NCBI GenBank assembly: GCA_000277445.1
Contig: AJWJ01000321.1
Coordinates: 1 to 26,461 of the forward strand
Origin: Polysphondylium violaceum
Taxonomy: Eukaryota > Evosea > Eumycetozoa > Dictyosteliales > Dictyosteliaceae
Direction: 5' to 3'
Length of the DNA stretch: 26,461 nt
Position numbers and translations under genes: made by a program. The notes beneath the pieces were generated by a model. The model made no database searches. It saw nothing but the letters and a program-made list of their open reading frames with translations, and had not been told where the DNA came from. The number at the start of each line of letters is the position of its first letter. Within the stretch, counting starts at the first letter, position 1. This document shows positions 1 through 9,842 of this stretch, in pieces.

Positions 1-2414
1 TAGCAACATCAGATTGATATTGACATGTGATGGTATCCTGTGATATTATAGAAGGTGAACTACAAATACTTGCACCAATAGTTACTGATAAACTATCTGG
101 ACTTATAAAGTATTTCCCAGTGATTGTAACTTGGCCAGCTGATAAATATTTAGTTGGTGTTGCACCTGAAACTACTGGATTTGGTCTAACGTAATAGAAT
201 ACTGAATTTGTCACAGTATACAATGAATCCTTTACAGTTATTGCAAGAGGTGTTTTAAAATTAGATACAACAGTATTACTACTAAAAGTACAAACTATTT
301 GTGTAACACCAATTACGGTAGGACTTGTGCATGGAGTGCCATCAATACTAACAACTAAACCTTTTGATGAAAAGAAATTGCCTGTAATTGTGACTTGGCC
401 GGGGGTACCATAGGTGGTTGAGGTTGAACTTGTGATAATTGGATTAAGTCTAAAATAGTTGAACACTGCCGCTGTAGCATTATATGTATTATCTATACTG
501 ACATGTACATTTAATGGTGAAACGAAACCATTTGGCGAAGCCGTGGATGGAAAAGTACAAGTAATCTCTGTGCCAACTACGTTTACTCCTTTCACTACAC
601 ATTCTTTATCACCAATACTAACATAGATAGGATTTGTTGAATAGAAAAAAGAACCGGTGATTGTAACATTGCCGAGGATACTATAGGTTATTGATGTTGC
701 GCCTGTGATCACAGGATTAGGTCGATTGTAAAGAAATACTGCCTCACTTCCAACGTTTCCTTCCGAGCTAACCTCCACTGCAAGTGGGTTATTGAAATTG
801 AAAACAGTTACATTTGATGGAAACATGCAAGTGATCTTAGTACTAGACACTGCAGTTGCCTGAGAACAAGGAGTTGCTCCGATGGTTACTAGGAGTTGAT
901 ATTCATAAAAGAATTTACCAGTGATTGTTACTACTCCTGGAACTAGATAGTCTGTAGGTGAGGCATTGGTAATGATTGGAGTGTTTCCAAACTGAAACCT
1001 GTTGCTATCACCGGTAGTTGTGTTTACATAGAATATAAATGAATTGGGTCGAGATATTGTGCATGTGAATATGTAGGAAGAGTCGGATGGCTGCCAAACT
1101 ACATTTGGAGGACATACATTAGTCACACCATCAGCATATGTATAGGTAAAAAAAAGTGTTTGGGTAAGAGTATTTGGATCATTCATATAAGGATATAGGT
1201 ATACCCCATTCACTGTCAAAACATAACCATTGGCATCACTAGGCATATCAACTGAAAAGAAAAGAGGACGTGGGCAGACTATTAAATTATTTGTAAGACG
1301 ATTGCCTCCAGAAAGTATAAATGCATATCCACACTTGGCGTCCGCTGGATAAGAAAATTTAACTTCACTATCTGATTTGTAGATAGGGGTAATGGGTGCA
1401 TCAGAGATTCCACCAATTAGAGGCGAATTTGGGACAAAATTAAAGTTTGTCACGCTCAAAATACATTTATTATTTGCATCATTGACAAATCCATTTAAAG
1501 AGGTAAATATGAAGGGCATTGTTGTTTGTTTACCACTGCTTTGGGTAACCTGAAATTGAATGGTTGGATTAAGTAGTGATGTAGGTTTTGGAACACAAGA
1601 CAAAATATAGTACGTTTGTGATGTAATTTCACAATCAGCAGCTGGATTTCCAGTTTTAATGGTAGTTTGTGCAGAATATAAAAAGCCATTGATGGTTAAT
1701 CCAGTAGGAGTAAAAGAACTTGCTAAAATAACTGGTGCATATTGACCACCGGCATTATAGGCACCCTCTGTATATGAACCATAAAAGAGAACAAAATATG
1801 ATTGTACCAGATCAGTGTTCATAAAGAATTTCATATGTGTAGAGTTTATATATGTGACGGGATATAAATTACCACCGCCATATCTTGAGACTTCAAACAA
1901 ACCTCTACCAACCTGTTCAAAATCGCCAACAAGATAATACACATCATTAATTTGATAAAATAGATCAGGATCAACTCCTGCTGCAAAAAGTACTAGAGAA
2001 TTTGACATTTCTCCAGCTGGATTTGATACCGATATGGTCCATTGTCGAGCTGTAGGTGACCCATACATTGTAAAACATTTCATTGTATCGGACAAATAAA
2101 TAGTAGCTCCCTCCACCCCATCCACCCAAACTGTAGGTGTTGCAGTTCTATTTATCATGATATCATATGTTAGTATTTTAAACATATTTTTTTATCACCA
2201 CAATGAATCAAAATAACAGTAATTAATCAATCAAATATTGATCAATAAATACACACCCAAAATTGGTTCCCTTAATAGTAATTGTTTTACCCACTCTACC
2301 CCAATCAATGGCAAAACCGTCCAAGACCGGTGCGGCAGCATTCACAGAAAGAACTATCAGAGCAATAAATACTATGACTGTGTATTTAATATTTGTTATT
2401 GTAGTTGTACTCAT
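1..2414 (-). CDS. IPT/TIG-repeat secreted or cell-surface protein, 3' end outside window
   Basis: Two exons are visible: 2414-2257 and 2147-1, separated by a 109-bp intron (2256-2148; GTGTGT donor, AAATAG acceptor). The join completes a Gly codon and gives an unbroken frame of about 768 residues to the window edge. Residues 1-27 form a signal peptide (hydrophobic IVFIALIVLSVNA core). Residues ~28-110 form a first IPT/TIG domain starting APVLDGFAIDWGR and containing TITIKGTNFG. After a less regular middle (about 1000-1850) come at least four tandem IPT/TIG units at roughly 985-725, 724-455, 454-190 and 189-1. They carry repeated VTITGxxF, a paired-Cys pattern and TCxFP-type strands. IPT/TIG domains are immunoglobulin-like folds used in dictyostelid adhesion and surface proteins. 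The exact role is unknown, and a C-terminal membrane anchor or EGF region would lie outside the window. Many NxS/T sites fit an extracellular protein. Confidence 0.85.
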
Positions 2415-2995
2415 ATTTGTTATTCATGTATATTAAGGATTTCTATTTTGGATAATGAGGTGTGTCCCCTAACAGCAAAACGGATTTTTCAAAATTACGA
2501 AAATATCTCATGATTTCAATAAAAGTGCCCCTTGCGTGCAGGTTTTTTTTTTTTCGAAAAAAATTGAACCCAATCAAAATTTCGAAAAAACTTCAAGAAT
2601 ATTTCTGCCTTTACACAGGCCATTGAAGAAATCGTATATTGTATTAATTCAGATGTTAATTTAATAAAGTTGTTTCTTGTTTATTACTTCCCAATTTTCA
2701 TCCTCATTTCAATCACCTTGATTTTCAATCAATTTCTATTCTTTATCATCATACAACCAGGGCACCTTTAATAGGCACCTATCACAGCTAATTTTCACGT
2801 TGCTCACATTCATTAGAGGGAAAATTAGATCCTTTTCTGATTATTATTGAGGATTGATACAAAAAACCTGTGATTTCGAACTCTGTTGGATAAGAATATC
2901 CGAAAACGACTAGAGATTTTTAAAATTTGTGTGCTTCGGCTTTTTGTTGCTCATCTATTATTATACAAATAAATTTTATTATTTACGAAAGGGAT
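2415..2995. other. Intergenic spacer: promoter side of the IPT/TIG gene and 3' side of the bZIP gene
   Basis: No coding frame is supported here. Visible elements are a T-run that flips to an A-run through a central CG (perfect palindrome 2548-2563), an imperfect hairpin at 2591-2628 (CTTCAA...GCCT...AGGC...TTGAAG), and a short C-rich patch at 2465-2481. The AATAAA-like motifs near 2965-2985 (minus sense TTTATTTGTATAAT) lie just downstream of the bZIP stop and could serve 3' processing of that gene. Confidence 0.5.
2591..2628. repeat. Imperfect inverted repeat / hairpin
   Basis: Outer arms CTTCAA (2591-2596) and TTGAAG (2623-2628) enclose inner arms GCCT (2607-2610) and AGGC (2617-2620). The arms are short and the spacing is asymmetric, so folding strength is modest. 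It lies about 180-210 bp upstream of the IPT/TIG start codon and could be regulatory or chance. Confidence 0.35.
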
Positions 2996-5701
2996 TTACA
3001 TATTTTCAACTATCATTCCATCTTGAGATTGGCGTGTACTTCTTTTCCTCGAACTAGTTTTTGGAGTTGATGATGAAGATGATGAACTATTTGTTGTAGA
3101 GTCTTGTTTTCTTTTTTTTCTTTTTGAACTATTTTGATTGTATTGGTTAGGTGAACTTGGTGCTGATAGTGGTTGTTGTTGAATTGATTGATTTTGATTT
3201 AAAATGTGAATTTGTTGTTGTTCGAGTATTTGTTGTTCTAATAATTCTCTTTTTTGTATATATAGTTTTCTAATATTTCCACATTTTGAACAAACACCAA
3301 AATTTGAACTATGCTTACATTCTAAAGATCTACAGGAAACAAATAAATCATTGTCTAAATTAACAATAGTGGTTTCACTAAATGATGGAAAATAATCTTT
3401 TTTTGAAGTAAAGAGTGAGGTAAAGAGTTCATCTGAAACTCCATTACACTCGACATTTGGCTTCTTTGTTTTATCTTCGATTAATTCTGGGTCTTCATTT
3501 CCAGTTATATATTGAGGTTGTTGTTGTGGTGATGGTTGCTCTGGTGGTGGTTGACTAACTTCACCCAATACAATACTATTACTGTTGTTATTATTATTAT
3601 TACTATTACTATTATTATTATTATTATTTAAATCTTCATTTTCATCTTCATCTGGTGTAAAATTGAATTTTCTTTTCTCTCTTAGATTGAAAATCAATTC
3701 TTTGGACTTTACATTTAATTGATCCCAAAATGGAATTTCGTGTTCCTGTACTTGATGATATTGAATGAGATCATCGTCTTGAAGAGTGACTATTAAATCA
3801 CCATGGGTCAATTTAATTCTTTGAAGTTCACTAAGATATGCGTTTCTTTGTTGTTCAATCTTTTTAAAGTTTTCCAACTGTGCTTTTAAACTCATATTCT
3901 CCATATTCAAATCTTTTAATCGTTTATCAACTTCCTCTTGTTTCTTTTTCAATCCTTCTCTATATTTCTTTTGTTTGATTGCATTTGCTGTTTTTTCTTT
4001 CATTGGTCCAGGATTTGGTATATTATGTTCAGAGATATCATGATCATGTTCTGTTTCAGGTGGATGTTCTGGTTGATTTGGATCATTTAATAAAATTTCT
4101 TGTGGTGTTGATTGATTTGATACTACTCCAATCTCAATTGTATTTGTTTGATGTTGCTGTTGTTGTAATTGAACTGTTTGTTGTGAATGTAAAGGTGGTT
4201 GTTGTTGAGGAGATTGGGATAGTTGAATTTGTGGTTGCTGAGGAGATTGTTGTAAATTGATTTGTTGTGGTTGTGATAATTGTATTTGTTGTGATTGTTG
4301 ATGTTGATGTTGTATACTATTATTATTGCTATTGTCTAGTTGTATATGGTTATTTTGAATTATCTCTATCGATTGAGTTTGAATAATTTGAGGGCTATGA
4401 GAAGTTGATGAACTAGTTGGAGTACTATTATTTGATCTTATCATCGACATGTACTCTTGTGAATTTTGCTGTTGTTCTGCTAAGCTTTGTGAAATACTTT
4501 CAATATTCTTTTGAATATTTTGTTGTTGTTTTTGTTGTTCTTCTTGATCTTGTCTTTGTTGTTGTTGACTCTTTTGTTGTTCCATCATTTGGTGATGTAA
4601 TAAAATGGCCTCCTGCTGATCAACCAATTCAATTTCACCAGCACCTGAGCTACCCAAATTATTATTGTTATTATTGTCATTATTTATATTACTATTGTTA
4701 TTATTGTTATTGCTATTATTGTTGTTTTTATTAATTCTATCACTTATGATATCTGGATCCAGAGTAGAACTATCGATTGTTTCAATCCCAGTTGACCATA
4801 TTGGACTTCTTTTCATTCTTTCTTTAATGTTGTCATGATTAATTTGTCTTTTATTCATAATTACCTCATGCTCCTCTATTATATTTCTCTCTGTATTACT
4901 TGTCTCTTTAATTTTATTGCTGCTATCCAATTTCTGTTGTGACATTTCATTTGAAAAAGAATTGTTATTATTATTATTATTATTGTCATTACTATTATTA
5001 ATTAATGATTGCTGTTGCTTTCTTTCCAATTGTTTCTTTTGATCATATTCAAGCTCCATTTGATTGTCTACGCTCATTTGATGATGTTCATTGAAATGAT
5101 GATGGTGGTGATGGACGTGTAGTAAATGACCATTTTCACAAAAATTGGCATTGTTTGATTGAACAACCATACCATTTTCATCGGGCTCTTCGTCAACGAC
5201 CACGCCAGAGCCCGTCTGTATGATTCCACTCATGTCTGTGTGTTGATTCATTTCTTGGTTGTTTCGGAGATCTTCATCACTGATGATGGTTTCGGGGTCT
5301 TGCACAATGGTGTTGGGGACATGTTCGTGGAGCAACATTTGATGTTCATGTTCCAAATGATGGTGATGGTGTTGGTGGTGTTGATGTTCCATGTGATGAT
5401 CGTGATGTTCGTGATGGTGGTGATGTTGGTGGTGTTCCATGTGATGTTCGTGATGATCGTGGACATGTTCCATGTGGTGGACGTGTTCAATGTGGTCGTG
5501 GTGCACATGATGGTGATGATGGACCACCTCATCGTGATCCACATGTTCATGCACCATATTTCCATCGACAGTGATGCCAACGTGCTGTTGCTGTTGTTGT
5601 TGCTGTTGTTGTTGCTGCTGTTGGTCGTCACCATTGCCAACAACAATCTGCTGCTCATCATATCCACCAACCACCACTACATTGCCTGTCATACTATCCA
5701 T
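2996..5701 (-). CDS. bZIP transcription factor candidate with His-rich N-terminus
   Basis: Single exon, 901 residues. The basic region reads NAIKQKKYR (N573), an exact N-x7-R bZIP signature. Heptad positions after the Arg are V, L, L and F, so a short zipper covers about residues 582-615, followed by a Q/K-rich coiled stretch. The rest is low complexity: poly-Gln at 27-39, a His-rich block at 51-127, a second His run near 195-207, and poly-Asn and poly-Gln tracts at many sites. Downstream of the zipper is an ordered-looking region (about 620-690 and 750-815) ending in a Cys cluster, C790-x4-C795-x8-C804-x2-C807, that could bind zinc. The C-terminus is basic (SKRKKRKQ) and could be a nuclear localisation signal. 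The family role is sequence-specific DNA binding as a dimer in the nucleus; the target genes are unknown. The first Met is used because the next Met (residue 4) adds nothing and the upstream sequence is AT-rich noncoding. Confidence 0.85.
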   Translation of the reverse strand: MDSMTGNVVVVGGYDEQQIVVGNGDDQQQQQQQQQQQQQHVGITVDGNMVHEHVDHDEVVHHHHHVHHDHIEHVHHMEHVHDHHEHHMEHHQHHHHHEHHDHHMEHQHHQHHHHHLEHEHQMLLHEHVPNTIVQDPETIISDEDLRNNQEMNQHTDMSGIIQTGSGVVVDEEPDENGMVVQSNNANFCENGHLLHVHHHHHHFNEHHQMSVDNQMELEYDQKKQLERKQQQSLINNSNDNNNNNNNNSFSNEMSQQKLDSSNKIKETSNTERNIIEEHEVIMNKRQINHDNIKERMKRSPIWSTGIETIDSSTLDPDIISDRINKNNNNSNNNNNNSNINNDNNNNNNLGSSGAGEIELVDQQEAILLHHQMMEQQKSQQQQRQDQEEQQKQQQNIQKNIESISQSLAEQQQNSQEYMSMIRSNNSTPTSSSTSHSPQIIQTQSIEIIQNNHIQLDNSNNNSIQHQHQQSQQIQLSQPQQINLQQSPQQPQIQLSQSPQQQPPLHSQQTVQLQQQQHQTNTIEIGVVSNQSTPQEILLNDPNQPEHPPETEHDHDISEHNIPNPGPMKEKTANAIKQKKYREGLKKKQEEVDKRLKDLNMENMSLKAQLENFKKIEQQRNAYLSELQRIKLTHGDLIVTLQDDDLIQYHQVQEHEIPFWDQLNVKSKELIFNLREKRKFNFTPDEDENEDLNNNNNNSNSNNNNNNSNSIVLGEVSQPPPEQPSPQQQPQYITGNEDPELIEDKTKKPNVECNGVSDELFTSLFTSKKDYFPSFSETTIVNLDNDLFVSCRSLECKHSSNFGVCSKCGNIRKLYIQKRELLEQQILEQQQIHILNQNQSIQQQPLSAPSSPNQYNQNSSKRKKRKQDSTTNSSSSSSSTPKTSSRKRSTRQSQDGMIVENM
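5321..5551 (-). repeat. Histidine-rich coding repeat in the bZIP protein
   Basis: Residues 51-127 hold about 43 His out of 77, mixed with Glu, Asp, Met and Val in short units such as HHMEHVHDHHEHH. At the DNA level this is a CATCAT/CACGAT-type imperfect trinucleotide array. It also opens long frames on the other strand, which are shadows. The pattern differs from simple poly-His because acidic residues are regularly interleaved. Confidence 0.9.
5585..5623 (-). repeat. CAG/CAA poly-glutamine tract
   Basis: Thirteen consecutive Gln codons (residues 27-39) in mixed CAG/CAA usage, directly before the His-rich block. Such tracts are common in dictyostelid transcription factors. Mixed codons suggest selection at protein level or damping of slippage. 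Confidence 0.9.
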
Positions 5702-6270
5702 AGCTTGCTACCAATATAACGCCGTGTGAGCTGCCGAACGATGTGCCAAACTCGCTAATTACTCGTGTCTCTGATTATTACCTGTTTTGGAAAATAAATT
5801 ATATATCTATTTTTTGGCCTCCAAAAATACACACACAACACAAATCTGACTCTTTTGGTTGTGCAATGATGAATCGGGGGAAAACGAATCAAGGACAATC
5901 AAGATATTACTCTAATAAATATATAAACACAATGGCAATACCATTCATTCATTAATTAATACATTATAAATTTAATTTATATTTTTATATTATACACAAA
6001 CGTTACTATACCTAAACTAAAACGTTATCTCTTTGAGAAAGAATTGTGCATAAAGGGACAATAACGAGACACATAAAATATTTGTTTTTTTTTTCAAAAA
6101 AAATTTTAAAAAAAAAATAACGAAAAATTTTTTAAAAAAAAAAAAACCGAACACAAAGTTCACACAAAAGTATGCGTCGCGCCCACCCATCAAAAATAAA
6201 CCACGGGAAATAATGAATAATTCCAAATAATGAAGAATCAATAATAATATCAATGAATAGTGAATTAGAT
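5702..6270. other. Intergenic spacer between the bZIP gene and the first CAP gene
   Basis: No gene is supported. The stretch holds the upstream region of the bZIP gene (TATA-like TTTATATATTTATT in minus sense near 5914-5930), poly-T and poly-A runs at about 6080-6145, and a short C+G-rich island at about 6165-6210 (GCGTCGCGCCCACCC). A short plus-strand frame near 5743-5955 has no recognisable features and looks like chance. Confidence 0.5.
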
Positions 6271-6738
6271 TTATTTCTTTTTGGGAGGAGTGCACACACC
6301 AGATTTGACAAAAAATTGAGTCCAATAAACTGTTTTATCAGAGCTTAGGGATGTTGCAACACCCAAGTGATTGAATTTGTTGCTTAGGATGTTTGCTTTA
6401 CTTGAACTATTCATAAGAGAGGCAATTACATCGGCGTCGGTTGTATAGTAATAGGCAACGTTGATTGCAACTTCAACACCACTTTCACCATACTGTTTAA
6501 TTGTATCAAAAAGAGTTGCACCTCTAATACTACTATTGGTGGTTAGTTGGTTCAAGGCAGCTTGATAGTTACTTTGAGTTTTGGCAGCATTATTGAGGCA
6601 TGTGGACAACACCAAAGGACTCAATCCGGCTACTTTGGCTCTTTCTTTATTAATTAATTGAAGATGAATTGCAGGATTGGTTTGACCAACGACTACGTAT
6701 ATAAAAAATATTATTAAGAGTAAATAAATGATTTTCAT
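6271..6738 (-). CDS. Secreted CAP/SCP-family protein, intronless, cavity residues lost
   Basis: A single exon of 155 residues. Residues 1-18 are a signal peptide (MKIIYLLLIIFFIYVVVG), then mature QTNPAIHLQLINKERA, matching the start of the three neighbouring CAP proteins. The domain is otherwise complete: an ANILSNKFNHLGVA segment and a YWTQFF strand close the fold, and C47 and C149 match the Cys pair of the paralogues. The three classical cavity positions are altered: Thr67 where the intact paralogues have His, Ile92 where they have Glu, and the second His missing from MNSSSKANIL. CAP proteins are small secreted alpha-beta-alpha proteins whose His/Glu cavity can bind metal; this copy should not. 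It ends in a basic KKK tail. It is the last of four tandem genes and the only one with no intron. The open frame suggests it is still functional. Confidence 0.85.
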   Translation of the reverse strand: MKIIYLLLIIFFIYVVVGQTNPAIHLQLINKERAKVAGLSPLVLSTCLNNAAKTQSNYQAALNQLTTNSSIRGATLFDTIKQYGESGVEVAINVAYYYTTDADVIASLMNSSSKANILSNKFNHLGVATSLSSDKTVYWTQFFVKSGVCTPPKKK

Positions 6739-7316
6739 GATTAAATAAATTGGTTTTGTTTTATTTCAATTTGTTTGTGTAGAGGTATTTATACTTTTTT
6801 GTTTTTTCTTATTCCAATATTATTTTAATTTGATAACTTAGTGTAAATATTTTACTGTTCAAACAGTTTTACTGTTTCCTAATAATCGATCTTTAAATAT
6901 ACATAAAATGGTAGTTAATTTAATATTGTAATAGATAACAGTAGAGATATAAAGTGATGGATGGTTAGAATAAAATTATTTAAAAAAACAATGATATAGT
7001 GGTTAAGTGGGGTTAAGATTTTTGTATTATAAAATACAAATAGTTTAGTGTTTAATATCTAGACATTTTTGATCGGAATCACGAGATTGATTATGTAAAC
7101 ACTCAATTTATGTGATAAAATAAGGTATCATTTTTCAAGTTCAATTTTACTGAACTATTAAATTCCAAAAAATAAAAGATAAATAAATATTGTTGACAAA
7201 AAAGACTTTTTATTATTTTGGGACTATAACCTACCTAAATACAAAGTCGCCTGTCATAAAACAAGCTAGAATTTTAAAAATAGAAAAAACCAAGGAAAAA
7301 GGAAAAATCCATTAAT
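6739..7316. other. Intergenic spacer between the first and second CAP genes
   Basis: AT-rich with no coding frame. It contains the TATA box noted separately, and further upstream only homopolymer runs and AT-rich sequence. I see no tRNA, repeat unit or remnant of a further CAP gene. Confidence 0.5.
6786..6793 (-). promoter_or_regulatory. TATA box of the intronless CAP gene
   Basis: Minus-sense GTATAAATACC lies about 48 bases upstream of the ATG. The same GTATAAATA core stands before the genes at 7908 and 10399, which supports a shared ancestral promoter. Confidence 0.6.
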
Positions 7317-7908
7317 TTATTTCTTTGGTCTGCATGAACCATTACCTAAGAATAATTGAGTCCAATAATAACGTCCATCAGATCCAAGTGCTGTTGCAAC
7401 ACCAAAGTGATTATATTTAGAACTTAAAAGATTTCCCTAAACAGAAAATTTAAATAATTAGTAACTTTTAAAACAATTATTACATCATATCTATGAAATT
7501 TTACTTTTAATCCGGGATTTTTCATGACATCAGTTATCATTTGATCATCAGTTTCATATCCATAGGCAACACTTTCGGCAATTGAATTTCCATATGCTCC
7601 ATAAACATTAACACGAGCAAATAACCCACCATATGGAGAATCATTAGTCTTTTGATTTGTATTTTGTTAGTTGGGTAAAAAATCAAACTAATTTTTTAAA
7701 TATATTTATTTACCAAGTTATTAATACTGGCTTGATAATTTGCATGAGATTGAGCAGCATCAACTAAACATGGGCTAAGGAAATAGGGAGCTAATCCAAG
7801 TTTGTTTCTCTCATTATTGACTAGTTGGATATGATAAGATGGATTAGTTTGAGCAAAGCAAACACCTAAAACTAATAATAAGACAAATAAACGAGAGATA
7901 ATTTTCAT
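7317..7908 (-). CDS. Secreted CAP/SCP-family protein, three exons, only Glu of the cavity kept
   Basis: Exons 7908-7714, 7648-7505 and 7436-7317 join in phase 0 at both introns (65 and 68 bp) and give 152 residues. Residues 1-19 are a signal peptide (MKIISRLFVLLLVLGVCFA), followed by QTNPSYHIQLVNNER. Exon 2 encodes TNDSPYGGLFAR...AESVAYGYE and exon 3 encodes NLLSSKYNHFGVATALG and the YYWTQLF strand. The cavity Glu is present (E90 in AESVAY), but the first His is Asn67 and the second is Leu112. The Cys pair SPCL ... GSC is kept, so the fold is likely intact while metal binding is doubtful. Intron 1 lies just before the TNDSPYGG motif. Intron 2 lies where the 9843-10399 gene has its only intron. 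Confidence 0.85.
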
Positions 7909-8509
7909 TTTTAAAATACTATTTAAACAAATGTTTTTTAATATACTAATCCAAAGAATTTAAATGATATTTATACTACTAGGAATAATACTTATCTTTT
8001 ATTTATTTTGTTTTTTTTTTTTTTTAAAAAAAAAGTAGTGGGTGATTTATTCAAAGTGAGATGAGATGTATTATTTTTACACCCCAGTATTGTCATATAT
8101 CCCCTATTTTTCGTTGTTAAAAATTTATTTGTTTTGACATCAATAGATTGTTCACCCAATAACTCAATTTACAAATTCCAAGTGGATAAAAACATTGAGA
8201 GATGTTAATCTATAGCCTAATAAATTATTTATTCTCCTTTCTAGTCCAAGTAAATGATTTATCTTCTCTTTCTATGAAACTCATTAATGCTTAACTGATC
8301 ATGATATCCTAAAAAGGATTTATAATGTCAACTTCATCAATATGTATACATAAATAGTAAAATGAGTAGTCTGGGACATGTACCATCAATACATCACTCC
8401 TCCCATTATGGTATTTTTTTACATTTATATTCTAGACAATATTGATTTCAAGAATGAATATTACTTTATTTGTTGAAATAAATACAAAAGGAACGTGTAA
8501 AACGGATTC
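7909..8509. other. Intergenic spacer between the second and third CAP genes
   Basis: No coding frame is supported. It holds the TATA box noted separately and a T15-A9 run switch at 8011-8034, a tract type common upstream of dictyostelid genes. The remainder (8035-8509) is AT-rich and unremarkable. Confidence 0.5.
7968..7975 (-). promoter_or_regulatory. TATA box of the second CAP gene
   Basis: Minus-sense GTATAAATATC lies about 60 bases upstream of the ATG at 7908, the same core as at the neighbouring CAP genes. Confidence 0.6.
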
Positions 8510-9094
8510 TTATCTGTTGCAGGTACCCTTTAAAAATTGTTGTGTCCAATACTTTTGACCATTGGAGCCAGTAGCTACACTAACACCAAATCTAGTGTAT
8601 GTTGGATTTAAAATATTTGCTTTGTGACCAGCGCTTGCCATCCATCCGTTAAATACAGCATTATCGTTAGCATAACCCTATAGATATAGTTAGTATAAAT
8701 ATTTTTAAATCAAAATCTAAATTTAATAATGAACACATACATAAGCAACATTTTCAGCAATAGCAGTACCTGAAGCACCAAAAGGAGTGACTCTTTGGAA
8801 TAATCTGATTAAAATGAAATTAGTAATACGAAATAAAGAGTCATTATATAAAAACTAAACTTACCCTCCATATGGGGAAGTGTGGGTCATAGTATTAATT
8901 GAAGCTTGATAATTGCTTTGGGCTTGGGAAGAAGCAGTAAGGCATGGACATAACACCATAGCTGGTGCTCCAACTGCAGCTCTGGCGTTGTTTACTAAAC
9001 TTAAATGAAGAGTTGGATTGGTTTGAGCCAAAACATTTGAGCTACATAAGCATAATGTTAATACAAGTACAAAGATTGATTTAATAGAAAACAT
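8510..9094 (-). CDS. Secreted CAP/SCP-family protein, three exons, intact cavity residues
   Basis: Exons 9094-8865, 8804-8741 and 8677-8510 are separated by 60- and 63-bp introns and give 153 residues. The first join completes a Gly codon in SPYGG|L; the second is phase 0 in AENVAY|GY. Residues 1-23 form a signal peptide ending VLA before QTNPTLHLSLVNNARA. The canonical CAP features are all there: H71 in THTSPYGG, E94 in AENVAY, H116 in SAGHKANIL, then TRFGVSVATG and YWTQQF. C51 and C151 form the conserved pair. The family's molecular role varies (protease inhibition, sterol or lipid binding, cell-wall interactions), so no substrate is assigned. Both introns lie at positions not used by the other three genes. 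Confidence 0.88.
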
Positions 9095-9155
9095 TTTTAA
9101 TTGAGAATAAATAAATTAGATGATTGAATGAATTAAAAAAATGAAATCGCAGGAG

Positions 9156-9164
9156 TTTTTATAG
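9156..9164 (-). promoter_or_regulatory. TATA box of the third CAP gene
   Basis: Minus-sense CTATAAAAAC lies about 62 bases upstream of the ATG at 9094. The spacing matches its neighbours, though the core differs slightly from the GTATAAATA seen there. Confidence 0.55.
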
Positions 9165-9510
9165 TTTTTTGAAATTTATGAATCTAGAGATTTTAATATA
9201 TTTAATATTCTTTTGGTTGTTCATTATGATAAAACCAAATCCAAATTATTGAAAAAAGGGCTTGGTTTTGGGCTGATTTTGAAGAGATTTTCATTTATTA
9301 AATGACATCTCTTCGATAAAACTCCAAACATCAACTACTATTATAATAAATTTTAAACACGAATCCCAAATGTTCGATGTAAAATTAGAAACAGCGGGGT
9401 GTTGAAAATGTGGAGTGATGTCTTTTGAAATTTTAGAGACACATAGTACTAAATGTGTTATTTTTAAAAACAAAAACCCCCCTTGGTTGTTATTAAGATG
9501 AAAAAAATTC

Positions 9511-9530
9511 GAACAACCCCATTGTTGTTC
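9511..9530. repeat. Short perfect inverted repeat
   Basis: GAACAAC at 9511-9517 and GTTGTTC at 9524-9530 flank CCCATT. It is about 310 bp downstream... of the next CAP promoter side and has no recognised function; it could be 3' RNA structure or chance. Confidence 0.35.
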
Positions 9531-9842
9531 TGAGCAGTACTTTCTTTATCAAATAAAATGAACTACTATTTTAAAAAGATATTTTCTTTTTGCCTCAAGC
9601 CCCTTTAAAAAACTAAGGACCAACCAAAATCATTTTGAGGATGCACATGGGTATTTTCCCCAACGGATGGATTTTTTTGATTTATTCTTTGAAAGTTTTT
9701 AAAAATTAAAAAATAGAATAAAAATTTAAAAAAAAAAAAAAAAAACGAAAATGAAGTTAAACAAGTGATAAAATACAAGATTTTATTATTAAATATAAAG
9801 TACAAGTTCGAGATGAATAAATTAAATAACTAAAAAGTTTGT

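Larger units (their letters stand above)
9095..9842. other. Intergenic spacer between the third and fourth CAP genes
   Basis: No gene is supported. Besides the TATA box there is a small perfect hairpin at 9511-9530 (GAACAAC, 6-base loop, GTTGTTC) in a slightly less AT-rich patch (about 9230-9660), and a long A-run near 9728-9745. Two short minus-strand frames (9291-9473 and 9605-9805) are low complexity and look like chance. Confidence 0.45.

Noticed and set aside
1495-1689. A 64-codon minus-strand frame inside the IPT/TIG gene.
   Set aside because: It is in a different frame from the verified IPT/TIG exon, which is open throughout.
2465-2481. CCCTAACAGCAAAACGG on the plus strand, close to the conserved motif of dictyostelid class I small RNAs (CCTTACAGCAA).
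   Set aside because: I found no matching 5'/3' closing stem within about 70 bases and no upstream promoter element of that class, so I treat it as a chance match in the IPT/TIG promoter.
4417-4734. Plus-strand frames of about 100 codons inside the bZIP gene.
   Set aside because: They are rich in Val, Leu, Tyr and Phe from antisense Asn/Gln codons; shadows only.
5159-5719. A 186-codon plus-strand frame opposite the start of the bZIP gene.
   Set aside because: It is the antisense shadow of the His/Gln repeats (Met/Val/Leu runs) and has no independent coding features.
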